Made by a program: the position numbers and the translations under genes. The notes below the pieces were generated by a model that was not told the origin of the DNA, searched no databases, and was given only the letters and a program-made list of their open reading frames with translations. Shown one piece after another: positions 35,653 to 44,040 of a DNA stretch of 64,000 nt (position 1 is its first letter; every line of letters begins with the position of its first letter). The DNA is from Chryseobacterium lathyri (GTDB lineage: Bacteria > Bacteroidota > Bacteroidia > Flavobacteriales > Weeksellaceae), in assembly GCF_030812195.1 (NCBI RefSeq), contig NZ_JAUSSF010000002.1, forward strand, positions 186,001-250,000, in the 5' to 3' direction.

Positions 35653-37179
35653 ATGAAGAGTACTTTAAAAAAACTATTACCATTTGCAGTAGTGGGAGTT
35701 GTCTCAGGAGCTACTACCGTTGGGACACTACAATATTTCGGTCAGCATTCAGATAACGGTGACCAGTCTTACTTCACAGCAGCAGCCCCTAATGCCTCAT
35801 TTGTAGGGATGAATACCGGAGCTGTAGGCGATGATTTTGTAAAGGCTTCAAAAACTACAGTTCCGGCTGTTGTTACCATCAAAAATTACCAGAGCAGATC
35901 AACAAGCAGGGCTTCAGAGCAGGATCTGTTTGACTTTTTCTTCGGAGATCCTTTCGGAGGAAGAGGCCAGCAGAGACAGAAGCAGCAGGTTCCGGACAAT
36001 ATGCCATCAGGAATGGGGTCCGGGGTGATCATTTCCCCAGACGGGTATATCATATCCAACAATCACGTTGTTGCTGGAGCAAATAAACTGGAAGTTGTTT
36101 TAAGTAACAAGAAATCTTACATTGCTACTCTCGTAGGAACAGACCCAAACACAGACATTTCTTTACTTAAGATTGAAGAAAAAGGCCTTCCTTATTTAAA
36201 TTTTGCAAATTCAGACAATATCGAAGTCGGACAATGGGTACTTGCAGTAGGAAACCCACTTGGATTAAATTCTACAGTAACAGCTGGTATTGTTTCTGCT
36301 AAAGGTAGAGGAATTGGTATCCTGGGAAGTCAGGGCAAAGCTGCCAATCCTATTGAAAGCTTTATCCAAACTGATGCAGCGATTAACCCGGGTAACTCAG
36401 GAGGAGCACTGGTTAATGTAAATGGTGATTTAATCGGGATTAACTCTGCAATCCAATCTACCACAGGATACTATCAGGGATACGGATTTGCTGTTCCGGC
36501 TAATTTGGCAAGAAAAATTGTTGAAGATATCAAGAAATTCGGAATTGTACAGAGAGGATTCTTAGGTGTTTCGTCATTAGACCTTTCTAATGATCAGCAG
36601 GTAACGGCATACAATAAGCAGTTTAAAACTGATATCAAAGCAGGTTCTGGGGTATACGTAACCGGATTTGGAGATAACAGCGGCGCAGAAGATGCAGGTC
36701 TGAAAAAAGGTGACGTCATTACTAAAATAGATGCTTATGATATCACAGATTTCGCAGATCTTTCCATGTCTATCGGAAGCAAACGCCCTGGTGATAAAGT
36801 TCAGGTGACTTATTTAAGAAACGGTAAGATAAACACCACTACAGTAACGCTGAAAGATCAGAAAGGAGGAACTTCCACAAGAACCAAAGCTGATTTGAGT
36901 GTCACTGAAAAAATAGGAGCTGATTTTGATCCGCTTAATGAAAGATTCAAAACAGAATATGGATTAAACAGTGGCGTTGTTGCTAAAAACGTAAGTGAGG
37001 GAAGCGAGATGGCCAAAATCGGAATCGTGGACAATTATATCATTATAGAGATCAACGGTAAGCCTGTCAATTCACAGAAAGACGTAGAAAAGATCCTGGA
37101 TAAATACCAGGGCAATGTGCAGGTGAAATTTGTGGATGACTACGGAAGAATCTATACCAAAGGATTCAAGATGCCTTAA
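35653..37179 (+). CDS. degP: DegP/HtrA-type periplasmic serine protease
   Basis: Envelope quality-control protease and chaperone. The 508-residue protein has an N-terminal signal anchor (LLPFAVVGVVSGATTVGTL), a trypsin-like domain with the triad His138 (NNHVV), Asp168 (NTDISLL) and Ser249 (GNSGGAL), and two PDZ domains (about 300-400 and 415-505). A Gln/Arg-rich loop (GGRGQQRQKQQ) precedes the catalytic core. It is a single gene with its own promoter and a bidirectional terminator behind it. DegP and DegQ cannot be told apart from sequence alone. Confidence 0.93.
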   Translation: MKSTLKKLLPFAVVGVVSGATTVGTLQYFGQHSDNGDQSYFTAAAPNASFVGMNTGAVGDDFVKASKTTVPAVVTIKNYQSRSTSRASEQDLFDFFFGDPFGGRGQQRQKQQVPDNMPSGMGSGVIISPDGYIISNNHVVAGANKLEVVLSNKKSYIATLVGTDPNTDISLLKIEEKGLPYLNFANSDNIEVGQWVLAVGNPLGLNSTVTAGIVSAKGRGIGILGSQGKAANPIESFIQTDAAINPGNSGGALVNVNGDLIGINSAIQSTTGYYQGYGFAVPANLARKIVEDIKKFGIVQRGFLGVSSLDLSNDQQVTAYNKQFKTDIKAGSGVYVTGFGDNSGAEDAGLKKGDVITKIDAYDITDFADLSMSIGSKRPGDKVQVTYLRNGKINTTTVTLKDQKGGTSTRTKADLSVTEKIGADFDPLNERFKTEYGLNSGVVAKNVSEGSEMAKIGIVDNYIIIEINGKPVNSQKDVEKILDKYQGNVQVKFVDDYGRIYTKGFKMP

Positions 37180-37209
37180 ACACAAGACAATAGTCTTTTT
37201 ATATCAACA

Positions 37210-37235
37210 AAAACGCTGCAGATTTGCAGCGTTTT
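37210..37235. terminator. Bidirectional terminator
   Basis: AAAACGCTGCA (37210-37220) and TGCAGCGTTTT (37225-37235) form a perfect 11-pair stem with a 4-base loop and T runs on both strands. It serves degP and the convergent membrane protein gene, whose stop begins at the next base. Confidence 0.92.
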
Positions 37236-37691
37236 TTATTTGGTTTTGTTCATTTTATCAGCGATCTTCTTTTTCTTATTCCGTTCATAAATAATCTCTA
37301 CAATCTTTCCCCCAATCCACGAAAACGGGAAAAATGTAAGGAAAATAGAGATCTTATAAAATGTAGGATGGTATGGAAATACAATAACATCCAGCATGGC
37401 TATGAACAGCATAATAAAACCAATAAGAATAGCATACGCCACCTTGGCATACTTTACAATAAGTGCAGTAGCAACCCCTCCTATCGTTGTTCCCAGCCCT
37501 GAAATAAACAGCAGAAATCCGAAAAACGCATTATCGCCTCTCATGCTGTAAAGAAATCTCTGCCAATGCTCAAAAGGGGCAAAAGCTTCGAAAGTGATCC
37601 ATTGCGGAAAAACCCTTATACCAAGAGTAATAATAAGCCCGGCTATTCCAAGGCCTACAAGAACCGCAATTGTATTTCTTATAAAATTCAT
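37236..37691 (-). CDS. Four-helix membrane protein of unknown function
   Basis: A 151-residue protein with four predicted membrane helices (IRNTIAVLVGLGIAGLIITL, FFGFLLFISGLGTTIGGVAT, VAYAILIGFIMLFIAMLDVI and ISIFLTFFPFSWIGGKIVE) and a lysine-rich C-terminus. No family is recognised. It begins where ridA ends (shared base 37691), so the two are translationally coupled. Confidence 0.78.
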   Translation of the reverse strand: MNFIRNTIAVLVGLGIAGLIITLGIRVFPQWITFEAFAPFEHWQRFLYSMRGDNAFFGFLLFISGLGTTIGGVATALIVKYAKVAYAILIGFIMLFIAMLDVIVFPYHPTFYKISIFLTFFPFSWIGGKIVEIIYERNKKKKIADKMNKTK

Positions 37692-38071
37692 TAATCCTGA
37701 TGTGCAATCATAGAAATTTCAATATCAACATTCTTAGGCAGGCAAGAAACCTGTACAGTTTCACGAGCCGGATAGCTTTCTGCGTCAAGATATGAAGCAT
37801 AAATGTCATTCATTACTGCAAAATCGTCCATACTTTTAAGGAAGATGGTAGCCTTCACTACATTTTTAAAAGTCATTCCCGCTTCAGTAAGAATTGCCTC
37901 AAGGTTTTTCATTACCTGATGCGTTTCCTTCTCAATTCCCTCTACCAGTTTACCAGTTGCAGGATCTACAGGGATCTGTCCGGAAATATATAAAACTCCG
38001 TTTGCCATATTAGCTTGTGAGTAAGGACCGATTGCTGCAGGTGCATTAACTGTGTTGATTATTTGTTTCAT
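37691..38071 (-). CDS. ridA: RidA-family enamine/imine deaminase
   Basis: Hydrolyses reactive 2-aminoacrylate and related enamines released by PLP enzymes, giving 2-ketoacids and ammonia. The 126-residue protein carries APAAIGPYSQANMANGVLYISGQIP, ATIFLKSMDDF and SYPARETVQVSCLPKNVDIEI, with the catalytic arginine (PARETV) present. It is first in a two-gene unit with the downstream membrane protein. Confidence 0.93.
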   Translation of the reverse strand: MKQIINTVNAPAAIGPYSQANMANGVLYISGQIPVDPATGKLVEGIEKETHQVMKNLEAILTEAGMTFKNVVKATIFLKSMDDFAVMNDIYASYLDAESYPARETVQVSCLPKNVDIEISMIAHQD

Positions 38072-38209
38072 ATATGGATATTTATTTTTTCAAAGGTCAT
38101 CATGTAATCACCATCTCGTGTATTCGTTTGCCAACAAATTTCGTTAACAGTGATTAGAATTTATTTTGGTTGCAAATATAAAATTATATTTACAATTGTC
38201 AATCTGATA

Positions 38210-40795
38210 TTAGAAAGGTGCATCAGGCTGCGTAAAACTTCTGTCTTTGTACTTTAATGCATCGCTTAAGATATTAGCTTTGATACCGATAAAGAAGTCG
38301 TATACCTTATACTGGCCGAAAGGAACCCAGTTGAAGTTAATTGTGAAACTTCGCTGATCTCTGGTAAACCCGATTCTTGTATAAGCAAGATCTTTCGTCA
38401 CAAGATCAAAGTGTGTACTTCCGTTGATATTCCAGTACGGAGTAAGCTTGATGCTGCCGTCCAGACCTACAGAAGCAATCTTGGTACCAAGCGCCGACAG
38501 TCCTTTTGAATAAGCATAGTTGGCATTGATATTCAAAGTCCATGCCTGGTCGAAATGAGCATAATTATCATCATCAAAATAATAATTTTCATTTCTGACT
38601 TCACCTTTTGCCGGATATTTTTTAGCATAATCCGTTTTTTCACCAAAGAGCTCACTACTTAAAGGATATGATAACTGCACGTTGAAACCCTGTACGCTGA
38701 AATGTCCAAACTGTTCCGTTCTTACTCCCTGCGTTGCACCCGGAGCAAAGACAATCTTATAAGGATCCAGTGAAAGACTGGTATTTACATTTAATTTATT
38801 ATTGAAGAAAGAAGACTGCCCGTTGATGCTGAATACAGACCATGGATGATCTTTCGCTGCAAAATTGTAATTTCCGGAAAGGTTAAGGGATTCAAAGATT
38901 TTTACTTTCTTTACACCGGTAGAATCAGTTTTAGACTTTACTTTCATTTCAATATTGTTTCCAATATTAAAACCTAAGGCTCCTACCACTCCACTTGACG
39001 GGCTTCCTACAATTCCTTTTTCAAAAATAGAATAAGGGGTCAAAGCTCCTTCTGCATTGTAATAGTTTTTATAATATCCGAAACCGGGACTCGAGAAATC
39101 CGGTGAATAAGTAAAGCTAAGACTTGGTGTCATCATATGTCTTACTGCTTCTACAGCAGAACCTTTTTTAAATTTCAGCATTCCATAAAGAGTGGTCTGA
39201 AGACTGGCAGATGAAGAGAACGTGGAATATCCGGCAATATTTTTCTGTATTTCATCCACATCCGCATTCTTTACAGGATCATAATATTTTTTAAGTGTTT
39301 TCGTCGTTAAAGCGTTATCAATGTTCGCACTTAAGCTGAACGTAAAATATTTCGCTACCGTTGTGTTGGTTCCTAATGCAATATTGTTTTTCAGTCCCGT
39401 CTGCATCTTATCCCACATTGCTTTTGTAAACAGCTCATTTTCCTGTGTATTTACAAAGTTGGTCAGGTTAAAACCTGTGTTTACTGTAATATTTTCAAGA
39501 AGTCCCTGTCTCACTCCTGTTTTCGAACCAAACAGATAAAACTGATTGATCGCCACATTCATCTGAGGGAGACGAAGATCTGCTAACCCGGTCGCAAAGT
39601 TTTGAGAATATGATGCTGTCCCGGTGATGGTTGCAGGCAGCTTTAAAAATCTTTTTGTGACTGTTACCGCTGAACTCTGCTGTGTATTCAGGACGTTCTG
39701 GTTGAAAATATAGTTGTTATTAAGCGGATTGTTGTAAAACTTGGTACTTACAATATCCACAGAAGCACTGAAAGTCAGGAAAGGATTCGCCTTTGTGTCC
39801 TGAGTGTGTGTCCATGCGATTCTGTACGTGCTGTTCCTGGTATAATCATCCAAACCTTTAATTCCTCTCACCATGGTCCCTACATCCGCTGTAAAAGTTC
39901 CGGAATACCGGTATTTCTTCAGATAATTCATCTGTGGTCTTAAGTTCCAGCTTCCTTTGGTGTAGATATCAGCAAGCACTTTAAGGTCAAAATGCTCCCC
40001 TATCGGCTGGTAATACCCCAATCCGTTAAGGAAAAAGCCTACATCTTCCCTTTCTCCAAAACTTGGAATCAGGATGCCGGCTGCCCTTTTGTCTGAAAAC
40101 GGAAGAATGGCAAACGGAAGAATAAGAGGTGTTGGCACCCTTTCTATATACATCTGTATAGGACCTGTAACAATCTGTGATTTATTTTTAGTTTTGATCA
40201 GCTTGATGTTGGATGCCCGCATAAAGTAATCCGAGGCTGTATCTTTTTTCTTGATATAATATTCATCCGTTGTATAATCTGCATTTCTCATGGCAAAAAC
40301 AGAATCATTATATTTTTTGGTTTTCTGTGCTGTGATCACCCCCTCGCTTTCTTCTGTTCTTGCATTAAAAGCAATGGCTTGCTTGGTTTTGGTATTGTAG
40401 CTGAACTCATTGGTCTCATACTTCTTACCAGCCTGAGTGGTAATTACAGGTTCTATGATCTTCCCTAAAGAATCCTGTTTTCCTCGTGCATAGATCAGGT
40501 TTTTGTTATCATCAATAGAGATATAATCTGCATCGATCTGCATGTCCTGGTATTTTACCTGGGCATTTTTATTCAGAAATGTCATCTTTTTCGGGACATC
40601 TCTACGCTGATCATCTGCCTTTGTATGAAGAACATCATCTAAAGCTTCTTTTTTTACAACAATGGTATCCTTTTTGGAAATAGTATCATTAACCACATTT
40701 TTAGGCAATTTTTCAGGGGTTTTCTGTGCTAAAAAATTGTTAAAAATTAGGATAATTAAAATTTGTAATATATTTTTGAGGACGGTTTTGGCCAA
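38210..40795 (-). CDS. lptD: LPS-assembly outer-membrane protein LptD
   Basis: Translocon that inserts lipopolysaccharide into the outer leaflet. The 861-residue protein has a signal peptide (LKNILQILIILIFNNFLAQ), an OstA-like beta-jellyroll (about 80-210; YQDMQIDADYISIDDNKNLIYARG) and a large beta-barrel, with PLILPFAILPFSDKRAAGIL near residue 224 as the plug-barrel junction motif. The start codon is TTG at 40795: no in-frame ATG lies between the upstream stop and residue 70. A TAATTTTG box lies at 40824-40817. It is divergent from the amidase gene. Confidence 0.9.
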   Translation of the reverse strand: MAKTVLKNILQILIILIFNNFLAQKTPEKLPKNVVNDTISKKDTIVVKKEALDDVLHTKADDQRRDVPKKMTFLNKNAQVKYQDMQIDADYISIDDNKNLIYARGKQDSLGKIIEPVITTQAGKKYETNEFSYNTKTKQAIAFNARTEESEGVITAQKTKKYNDSVFAMRNADYTTDEYYIKKKDTASDYFMRASNIKLIKTKNKSQIVTGPIQMYIERVPTPLILPFAILPFSDKRAAGILIPSFGEREDVGFFLNGLGYYQPIGEHFDLKVLADIYTKGSWNLRPQMNYLKKYRYSGTFTADVGTMVRGIKGLDDYTRNSTYRIAWTHTQDTKANPFLTFSASVDIVSTKFYNNPLNNNYIFNQNVLNTQQSSAVTVTKRFLKLPATITGTASYSQNFATGLADLRLPQMNVAINQFYLFGSKTGVRQGLLENITVNTGFNLTNFVNTQENELFTKAMWDKMQTGLKNNIALGTNTTVAKYFTFSLSANIDNALTTKTLKKYYDPVKNADVDEIQKNIAGYSTFSSSASLQTTLYGMLKFKKGSAVEAVRHMMTPSLSFTYSPDFSSPGFGYYKNYYNAEGALTPYSIFEKGIVGSPSSGVVGALGFNIGNNIEMKVKSKTDSTGVKKVKIFESLNLSGNYNFAAKDHPWSVFSINGQSSFFNNKLNVNTSLSLDPYKIVFAPGATQGVRTEQFGHFSVQGFNVQLSYPLSSELFGEKTDYAKKYPAKGEVRNENYYFDDDNYAHFDQAWTLNINANYAYSKGLSALGTKIASVGLDGSIKLTPYWNINGSTHFDLVTKDLAYTRIGFTRDQRSFTINFNWVPFGQYKVYDFFIGIKANILSDALKYKDRSFTQPDAPF

Positions 40796-40846
40796 TTTTA
40801 TTCTTTAATTAAGGCTCAAAATTAGTATAATTTTTAAAACTGTAAG

Positions 40847-42136
40847 ATGTACAAACAAAAATTTAAAATAATTTTATCATTTCTCCTCCTTCTTTCCGGT
40901 ATTTTAATTTTTTCACAAAAGAAATTTACGATCGTTTTAGATGCTGGTCATGGGGGAAGCGATCATGGTGCGAACAGGACTTATGCGGATATCGGAAGGG
41001 TTGCAGAAAAAGACGTTACACTTGCCGTTACTCTAAAGATTGGAGCAATGTTGGAAAAAAACAGAGACTTCAAAGTTATATACACCCGTAAATTCGACGA
41101 ATACCCTTCCCTTTCAGACAGAACCAACCTGGCCAACAGAAGTAAAGCTGATCTTTTTGTCTCGATCCACTGTAATTCTTCACAGAGACCTACAGCCTAC
41201 GGAACTGAAACTTATGTGCAGGGACCTAACCAGAATGATGAAAACCTGGAGGTTGCAAAAAGAGAGAACGATGTGATCTTTCTTGATGAAAAAGACAGAC
41301 AAACCTTCGGATCTTACAACCCAAGTTCCCCGGAATCTCTTATTGCCCTGAAACTTCAGCAAAATAAATACCTTGAGTCAAGCTTGCTGCTTGGCGGACT
41401 GGTGGAAGGTAATTTTGTAAATAAGGATAAAAGATTTTCAAGAGGTGTTTTCCAGAAAAACCTTCACGTCCTGCGTATGAATGCAATGCCTTCTGTATTG
41501 ATAGAAACCGGTTTCATCAACCACCCAGAAGAAAGCCACTATTTGGCTTCTGAAAAGGGACAGAACGAAATTTCTGAAAGTATCTATAACGCGATCATCG
41601 ATTATAAAAAAGCAATTGACAGAAAAACAGGTGGATCTTCTATTGCTACCAGAAAACCGGAACCTGAAAAGCCTGCCGAAACTCCTTTAAAAAATGATTT
41701 CAGAATTTTACTGTTGAGCTCCCCGGTTAAATACAATGACGGAGATCCTGCTTTAAAGGGCTTAAATTATATTCTCCCTATCAAAGACAATGGGCAATAC
41801 AAATATTACTATGGAGTTACTAATATGGCTTCGATAAAAGATATCAACCTCAAAACGGCCAAGGATGCGGGATTCAGAAATGCTTATGCAGTAGGATTTA
41901 TGCCTAATCAAAAACTTCTGACGGGCTATTATACCATTGAGGTTTATACAGGCGATAAACTGAATGGCAATTCGTTTATTCTCCAGACATTGAAAGATGT
42001 GGAGAGAAATAAAGACAATGGAGTGTTTTACTACACTTATGGTAAAGTATTTACTTTAGAGGATGCTGTAAAGCTCCAAAAAGACCTTGAATCCAAGGGA
42101 ATCAAGAATACTATTATTCAAAAAGTTTTTAAATAA
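40847..42136 (+). CDS. N-acetylmuramoyl-L-alanine amidase, AmiC type, with C-terminal SPOR-like region
   Basis: Cleaves peptide stems from peptidoglycan, usually at division. The 429-residue protein has signal peptide LSFLLLLSGILIFSQ and an amidase_3 domain whose zinc and catalytic residues are visible: His35 (DAGHGG), Glu54 (RVAEKDVTL), His108 (VSIHCNSS) and Glu220 (VLIETGFI). The C-terminal 150 residues hold two repeats (about 280-350 and 365-429; YTYGKVFTLEDAVKLQKDLESKG) like SPOR or related glycan-binding modules. It is divergent from lptD, 51 bases apart. Confidence 0.92.
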   Translation: MYKQKFKIILSFLLLLSGILIFSQKKFTIVLDAGHGGSDHGANRTYADIGRVAEKDVTLAVTLKIGAMLEKNRDFKVIYTRKFDEYPSLSDRTNLANRSKADLFVSIHCNSSQRPTAYGTETYVQGPNQNDENLEVAKRENDVIFLDEKDRQTFGSYNPSSPESLIALKLQQNKYLESSLLLGGLVEGNFVNKDKRFSRGVFQKNLHVLRMNAMPSVLIETGFINHPEESHYLASEKGQNEISESIYNAIIDYKKAIDRKTGGSSIATRKPEPEKPAETPLKNDFRILLLSSPVKYNDGDPALKGLNYILPIKDNGQYKYYYGVTNMASIKDINLKTAKDAGFRNAYAVGFMPNQKLLTGYYTIEVYTGDKLNGNSFILQTLKDVERNKDNGVFYYTYGKVFTLEDAVKLQKDLESKGIKNTIIQKVFK

Positions 42137-42149
42137 CGTAAAAAATAAT

Positions 42150-42180
42150 TTTGAAGTTAAAAAGTTAATCATTACTTTTG
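42150..42180 (+). promoter_or_regulatory. Promoter of the first tRNA-Glu
   Basis: TTTG (42150-42153), a 19-base spacer and TACTTTTG (42173-42180) match the Bacteroidota consensus. The tRNA begins 15 bases downstream. Confidence 0.8.
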
Positions 42181-42194
42181 CAACCTCAAAATTT

Positions 42195-42269
42195 GGCCTA
42201 TTCGTCTAGTGGTTAGGACTCAAGATTTTCATTCTTGCAACAGGGGTTCGATTCCCCTATAGGCTACCA
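42195..42269 (+). tRNA. tRNA-Glu (anticodon UUC), CCA encoded
   Basis: Acceptor arms GGCCTAT and ATAGGCT pair with one G-U, the anticodon stem is CAAGA/TCTTG around loop TTTTCAT (anticodon TTC), and the T arm is GGGGTTCGATTCCCC. The CCA end is encoded (42267-42269). Its acceptor and anticodon stems differ from those of the two downstream copies. Confidence 0.95.
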
Positions 42270-42280
42270 AATTTGATATC

Positions 42281-42601
42281 ATGCCGGATTTAAAAATACA
42301 GGAAGCAAAACTTCTTTTTAAGAAAATCCACTCTAACCCAAAAAGTTATGATTTACAAATCAATGAAGAGGGGATTACAGGCAGGGATGATAAGATAAGT
42401 TTCAGACTTTACAGGACAGGAGAAAGGGTTGCCTTTGAAGTAACAATTGACGGACTTTCCTTTACCAATACCACTGGAGAATGGAACAATGCGATGATCA
42501 TGCTAAGCAGTACGATCAAGAAAATAGAACGAGAACAAGAGAATTTAAAAATAGAACAAGCAATAGATAAACTAAGAAAATACCTGTCAGAAGAAAATTG
42601 A
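42281..42601 (+). CDS. Small protein of unknown function
   Basis: A 106-residue cytoplasmic protein. It appears to be a beta-rich domain (YDLQINEEGITGRDDKISFR, RVAFEVTIDGLSFTNTTGEW) followed by a charged helix (KKIEREQENLKIEQAIDKLR). I do not recognise a family. The ATG is 12 bases after the tRNA-Glu CCA end, so it may be transcribed together with that tRNA. Confidence 0.7.
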   Translation: MPDLKIQEAKLLFKKIHSNPKSYDLQINEEGITGRDDKISFRLYRTGERVAFEVTIDGLSFTNTTGEWNNAMIMLSSTIKKIEREQENLKIEQAIDKLRKYLSEEN

Positions 42602-42618
42602 AAAATTTTAAAAAATAA

Positions 42619-42650
42619 TTTGGCAGATTAAAAAAAAGTTTATAGTTTTG
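42619..42650 (+). promoter_or_regulatory. Promoter of rpsT
   Basis: TTTG (42619-42622), a 20-base spacer and TAGTTTTG (42643-42650) match the consensus. The start of transcription near 42657 leaves about 12 bases before the rpsT ATG and lies beyond the upstream alternative start at 42648. Confidence 0.75.
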
Positions 42651-42668
42651 CACTCACATTTGAACGAT

Positions 42669-42923
42669 ATGGCAAATCATAAATCAGCATTAAAAAGAAT
42701 CAGACAAAACGAAGTTAGAAAAGTTCGTAACAGATATTATCACAAGACTGCTAGAACTGCTCTTAAAGTCTTAAGAAATGAAGAGAACAAAGCTGCTGCT
42801 ACAGAGCAACTGCCAAAAGTTATTGCTTTATTGGATAAATTAGCTAAGAGAAATATTATCCACAAAAACAAAGCGGCTAACTTGAAAAGCAAATTAACAA
42901 AACACGTTAATAAATTAGCGTAA
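42669..42923 (+). CDS. rpsT: 30S ribosomal protein bS20
   Basis: Small-subunit body protein binding 16S rRNA. It has 84 residues and starts [20 protein letters not shown], the typical S20 beginning. I place the start at 42669 and not at 42648, because the longer frame adds seven residues overlapping the promoter. Basic helices and the ending [17 protein letters not shown] are as in the family. It lies between tRNA-Glu copies. Confidence 0.96.
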   Translation: MANHKSALKRIRQNEVRKVRNRYYHKTARTALKVLRNEENKAAATEQLPKVIALLDKLAKRNIIHKNKAANLKSKLTKHVNKLA

Positions 42924-42933
42924 AAGTATAGTT

Positions 42934-43005
42934 GGCCCGTTCGTCTATCGGTTAGGACCTCAGATTTTCATTCTGGTAAGAGGGGTTCGATTCCCCTACG
43001 GGCTA
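42934..43005 (+). tRNA. tRNA-Glu (anticodon UUC), copy 2
   Basis: Acceptor GGCCCGT/ACGGGCT, anticodon stem CAGA/TCTG around TTTTCAT (TTC), T arm GGGGTTCGATTCCCC. No CCA is encoded (CAA follows the discriminator). It begins 11 bases after rpsT and is identical to copy 3. Confidence 0.95.
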
Positions 43006-43098
43006 CAAATTTAATCACTACTAACCGGGTGGTTAATAAGAGTTGAAACTTATAAAAACAAAAAATCTAACCCACTAATTTATTAGTGCTAGATAGAT

Positions 43099-43170
43099 GG
43101 CCCGTTCGTCTATCGGTTAGGACCTCAGATTTTCATTCTGGTAAGAGGGGTTCGATTCCCCTACGGGCTA
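43099..43170 (+). tRNA. tRNA-Glu (anticodon UUC), copy 3
   Basis: Identical over all 72 bases to the copy at 42934. No CCA is encoded. The 93 bases between the copies hold a short palindrome (CACTAAT/ATTAGTG, 43073-43088), probably part of the precursor spacer. Confidence 0.95.
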
Positions 43171-43173
43171 CTT

Positions 43174-43206
43174 AAAGAGAGATTCTTAATACTAGGATCT
43201 CTCTTT
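43174..43206 (+). terminator. Terminator of the rpsT-tRNA-Glu unit
   Basis: AAAGAGAGAT (43174-43183) and ATCTCTCTTT (43197-43206) pair perfectly over 10 bases with a 13-base loop, followed by TTAT. It starts 4 bases after the last tRNA. Confidence 0.88.
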
Positions 43207-43304
43207 TTATGTTTTAAAATATTTTGCAAACCACCTTATTATCAAAAAACTCATCCTTTGACAATAAAATAGTACAGGCTTATGTATTTTTTAACTACCT
43301 TTGT

Positions 43305-43317
43305 ATTCATCAGATGA
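43305..43317 (+). promoter_or_regulatory. Operator-like site ATTCATCAGATGA before the FadR-type gene
   Basis: The near-palindrome TCATC-A-GATGA lies just after the -7 box TACCTTTG (43296-43303), about where transcription should start. The same 13 bases occur before the neighbouring transporter gene, so this is a probable autoregulatory site of the FadR-type regulator. Confidence 0.6.
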
Positions 43318-43321
43318 TAAG

Positions 43322-43984
43322 ATGTATATGCAAATTCAAAGGAAAACATTAGCTCAGGAAGTCGCAGAAAGGTTAATACAAGGGATTACCAATGAAGAAT
43401 ATGCAGTAGGTGATAAACTTCCTATTGAACCGGAATTGATGAAAATATATGGTGTAGGACGATCGAGCATCCGTGAAGCAATAAAAATTTTATCGATAAA
43501 AGGAGTCCTGAATGTACAGCAAGGTGTGGGTACATTTGTTATTTCGAAGAATATTCAAGAATCACTGGAAGCTCGGATCAATAACGCTGAATTCAATGAA
43601 GTATATGAGGTACGTTCTCTATTAGATTCAAAAATAGCAGCAAGAGCAGCAGTTCACCGCAGTGAAAAGGAATTAAAGACTATTAAAATGTATCTGGATC
43701 TTAGAGAGAAGTTTGCAGAAGAAAATCAGGCTTTGGAATGCTATCAGGCTGATATCAACTTTCACATATCTATTGCTGAAGCATGTGGCAATAACCTTTT
43801 GAAAGAAATTTACAAAATCGCCAGTAAACATATCCTCAGTACTTTTGAAAGCAGTCATAATAACAATACAGACTCTTTTAAGTTTTCTCAAAAAATACAT
43901 ACGGATCTCTATAGCTGTATTGAAAATAAAGATCCTGAAAATGCAGCTCATATTGCACAGCTCATCGTCGACAGGGTATATTAA
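43322..43984 (+). CDS. FadR/GntR-family transcriptional regulator
   Basis: About 220 residues. The N-terminal winged helix shows LAQEVAERLIQGITNEEYAVGDKLP, ELMKIYGVGRSSIREAIKIL and GVLNVQQGVGTFV. The C-terminal FCD domain (about 85-220) keeps the metal-binding pattern with Asp and His (DINFHISIAEACGN, HTDLYSCIE). The frame could open at a TTG at 43301, but that codon lies in the -7 box, so the ATG at 43322 (or 43328) is preferred. The ligand is unknown. It probably controls the MFS gene 57 bases downstream. Confidence 0.88.
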   Translation: MYMQIQRKTLAQEVAERLIQGITNEEYAVGDKLPIEPELMKIYGVGRSSIREAIKILSIKGVLNVQQGVGTFVISKNIQESLEARINNAEFNEVYEVRSLLDSKIAARAAVHRSEKELKTIKMYLDLREKFAEENQALECYQADINFHISIAEACGNNLLKEIYKIASKHILSTFESSHNNNTDSFKFSQKIHTDLYSCIENKDPENAAHIAQLIVDRVY

Positions 43985-44001
43985 AAATATTTTTTTAACA
44001 A

Positions 44002-44026
44002 AATTCATCAGATGACATGATGAATT
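44002..44026 (+). promoter_or_regulatory. Operator-like inverted repeat before the MFS gene
   Basis: AATTCATCA (44002-44010) and TGATGAATT (44018-44026) are perfect 9-base inverted repeats 7 bases apart. The left part, ATTCATCAGATGA, is identical to the site before the regulator gene. It lies 15 bases before the transporter ATG. Confidence 0.65.
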
Positions 44027-44040
44027 GAAACTTATAATTC

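Noticed and set aside
42648-42668. Longer rpsT with seven extra residues
   Set aside because: S20 proteins begin MANHKSA, and the upstream start overlaps the rpsT promoter.
43301-43321. TTG start seven codons upstream of the FadR-type regulator ATG
   Set aside because: The TTG is part of the -7 box TACCTTTG, so it would lie before the transcription start. The ATG at 43322 or 43328 fits the winged-helix start.
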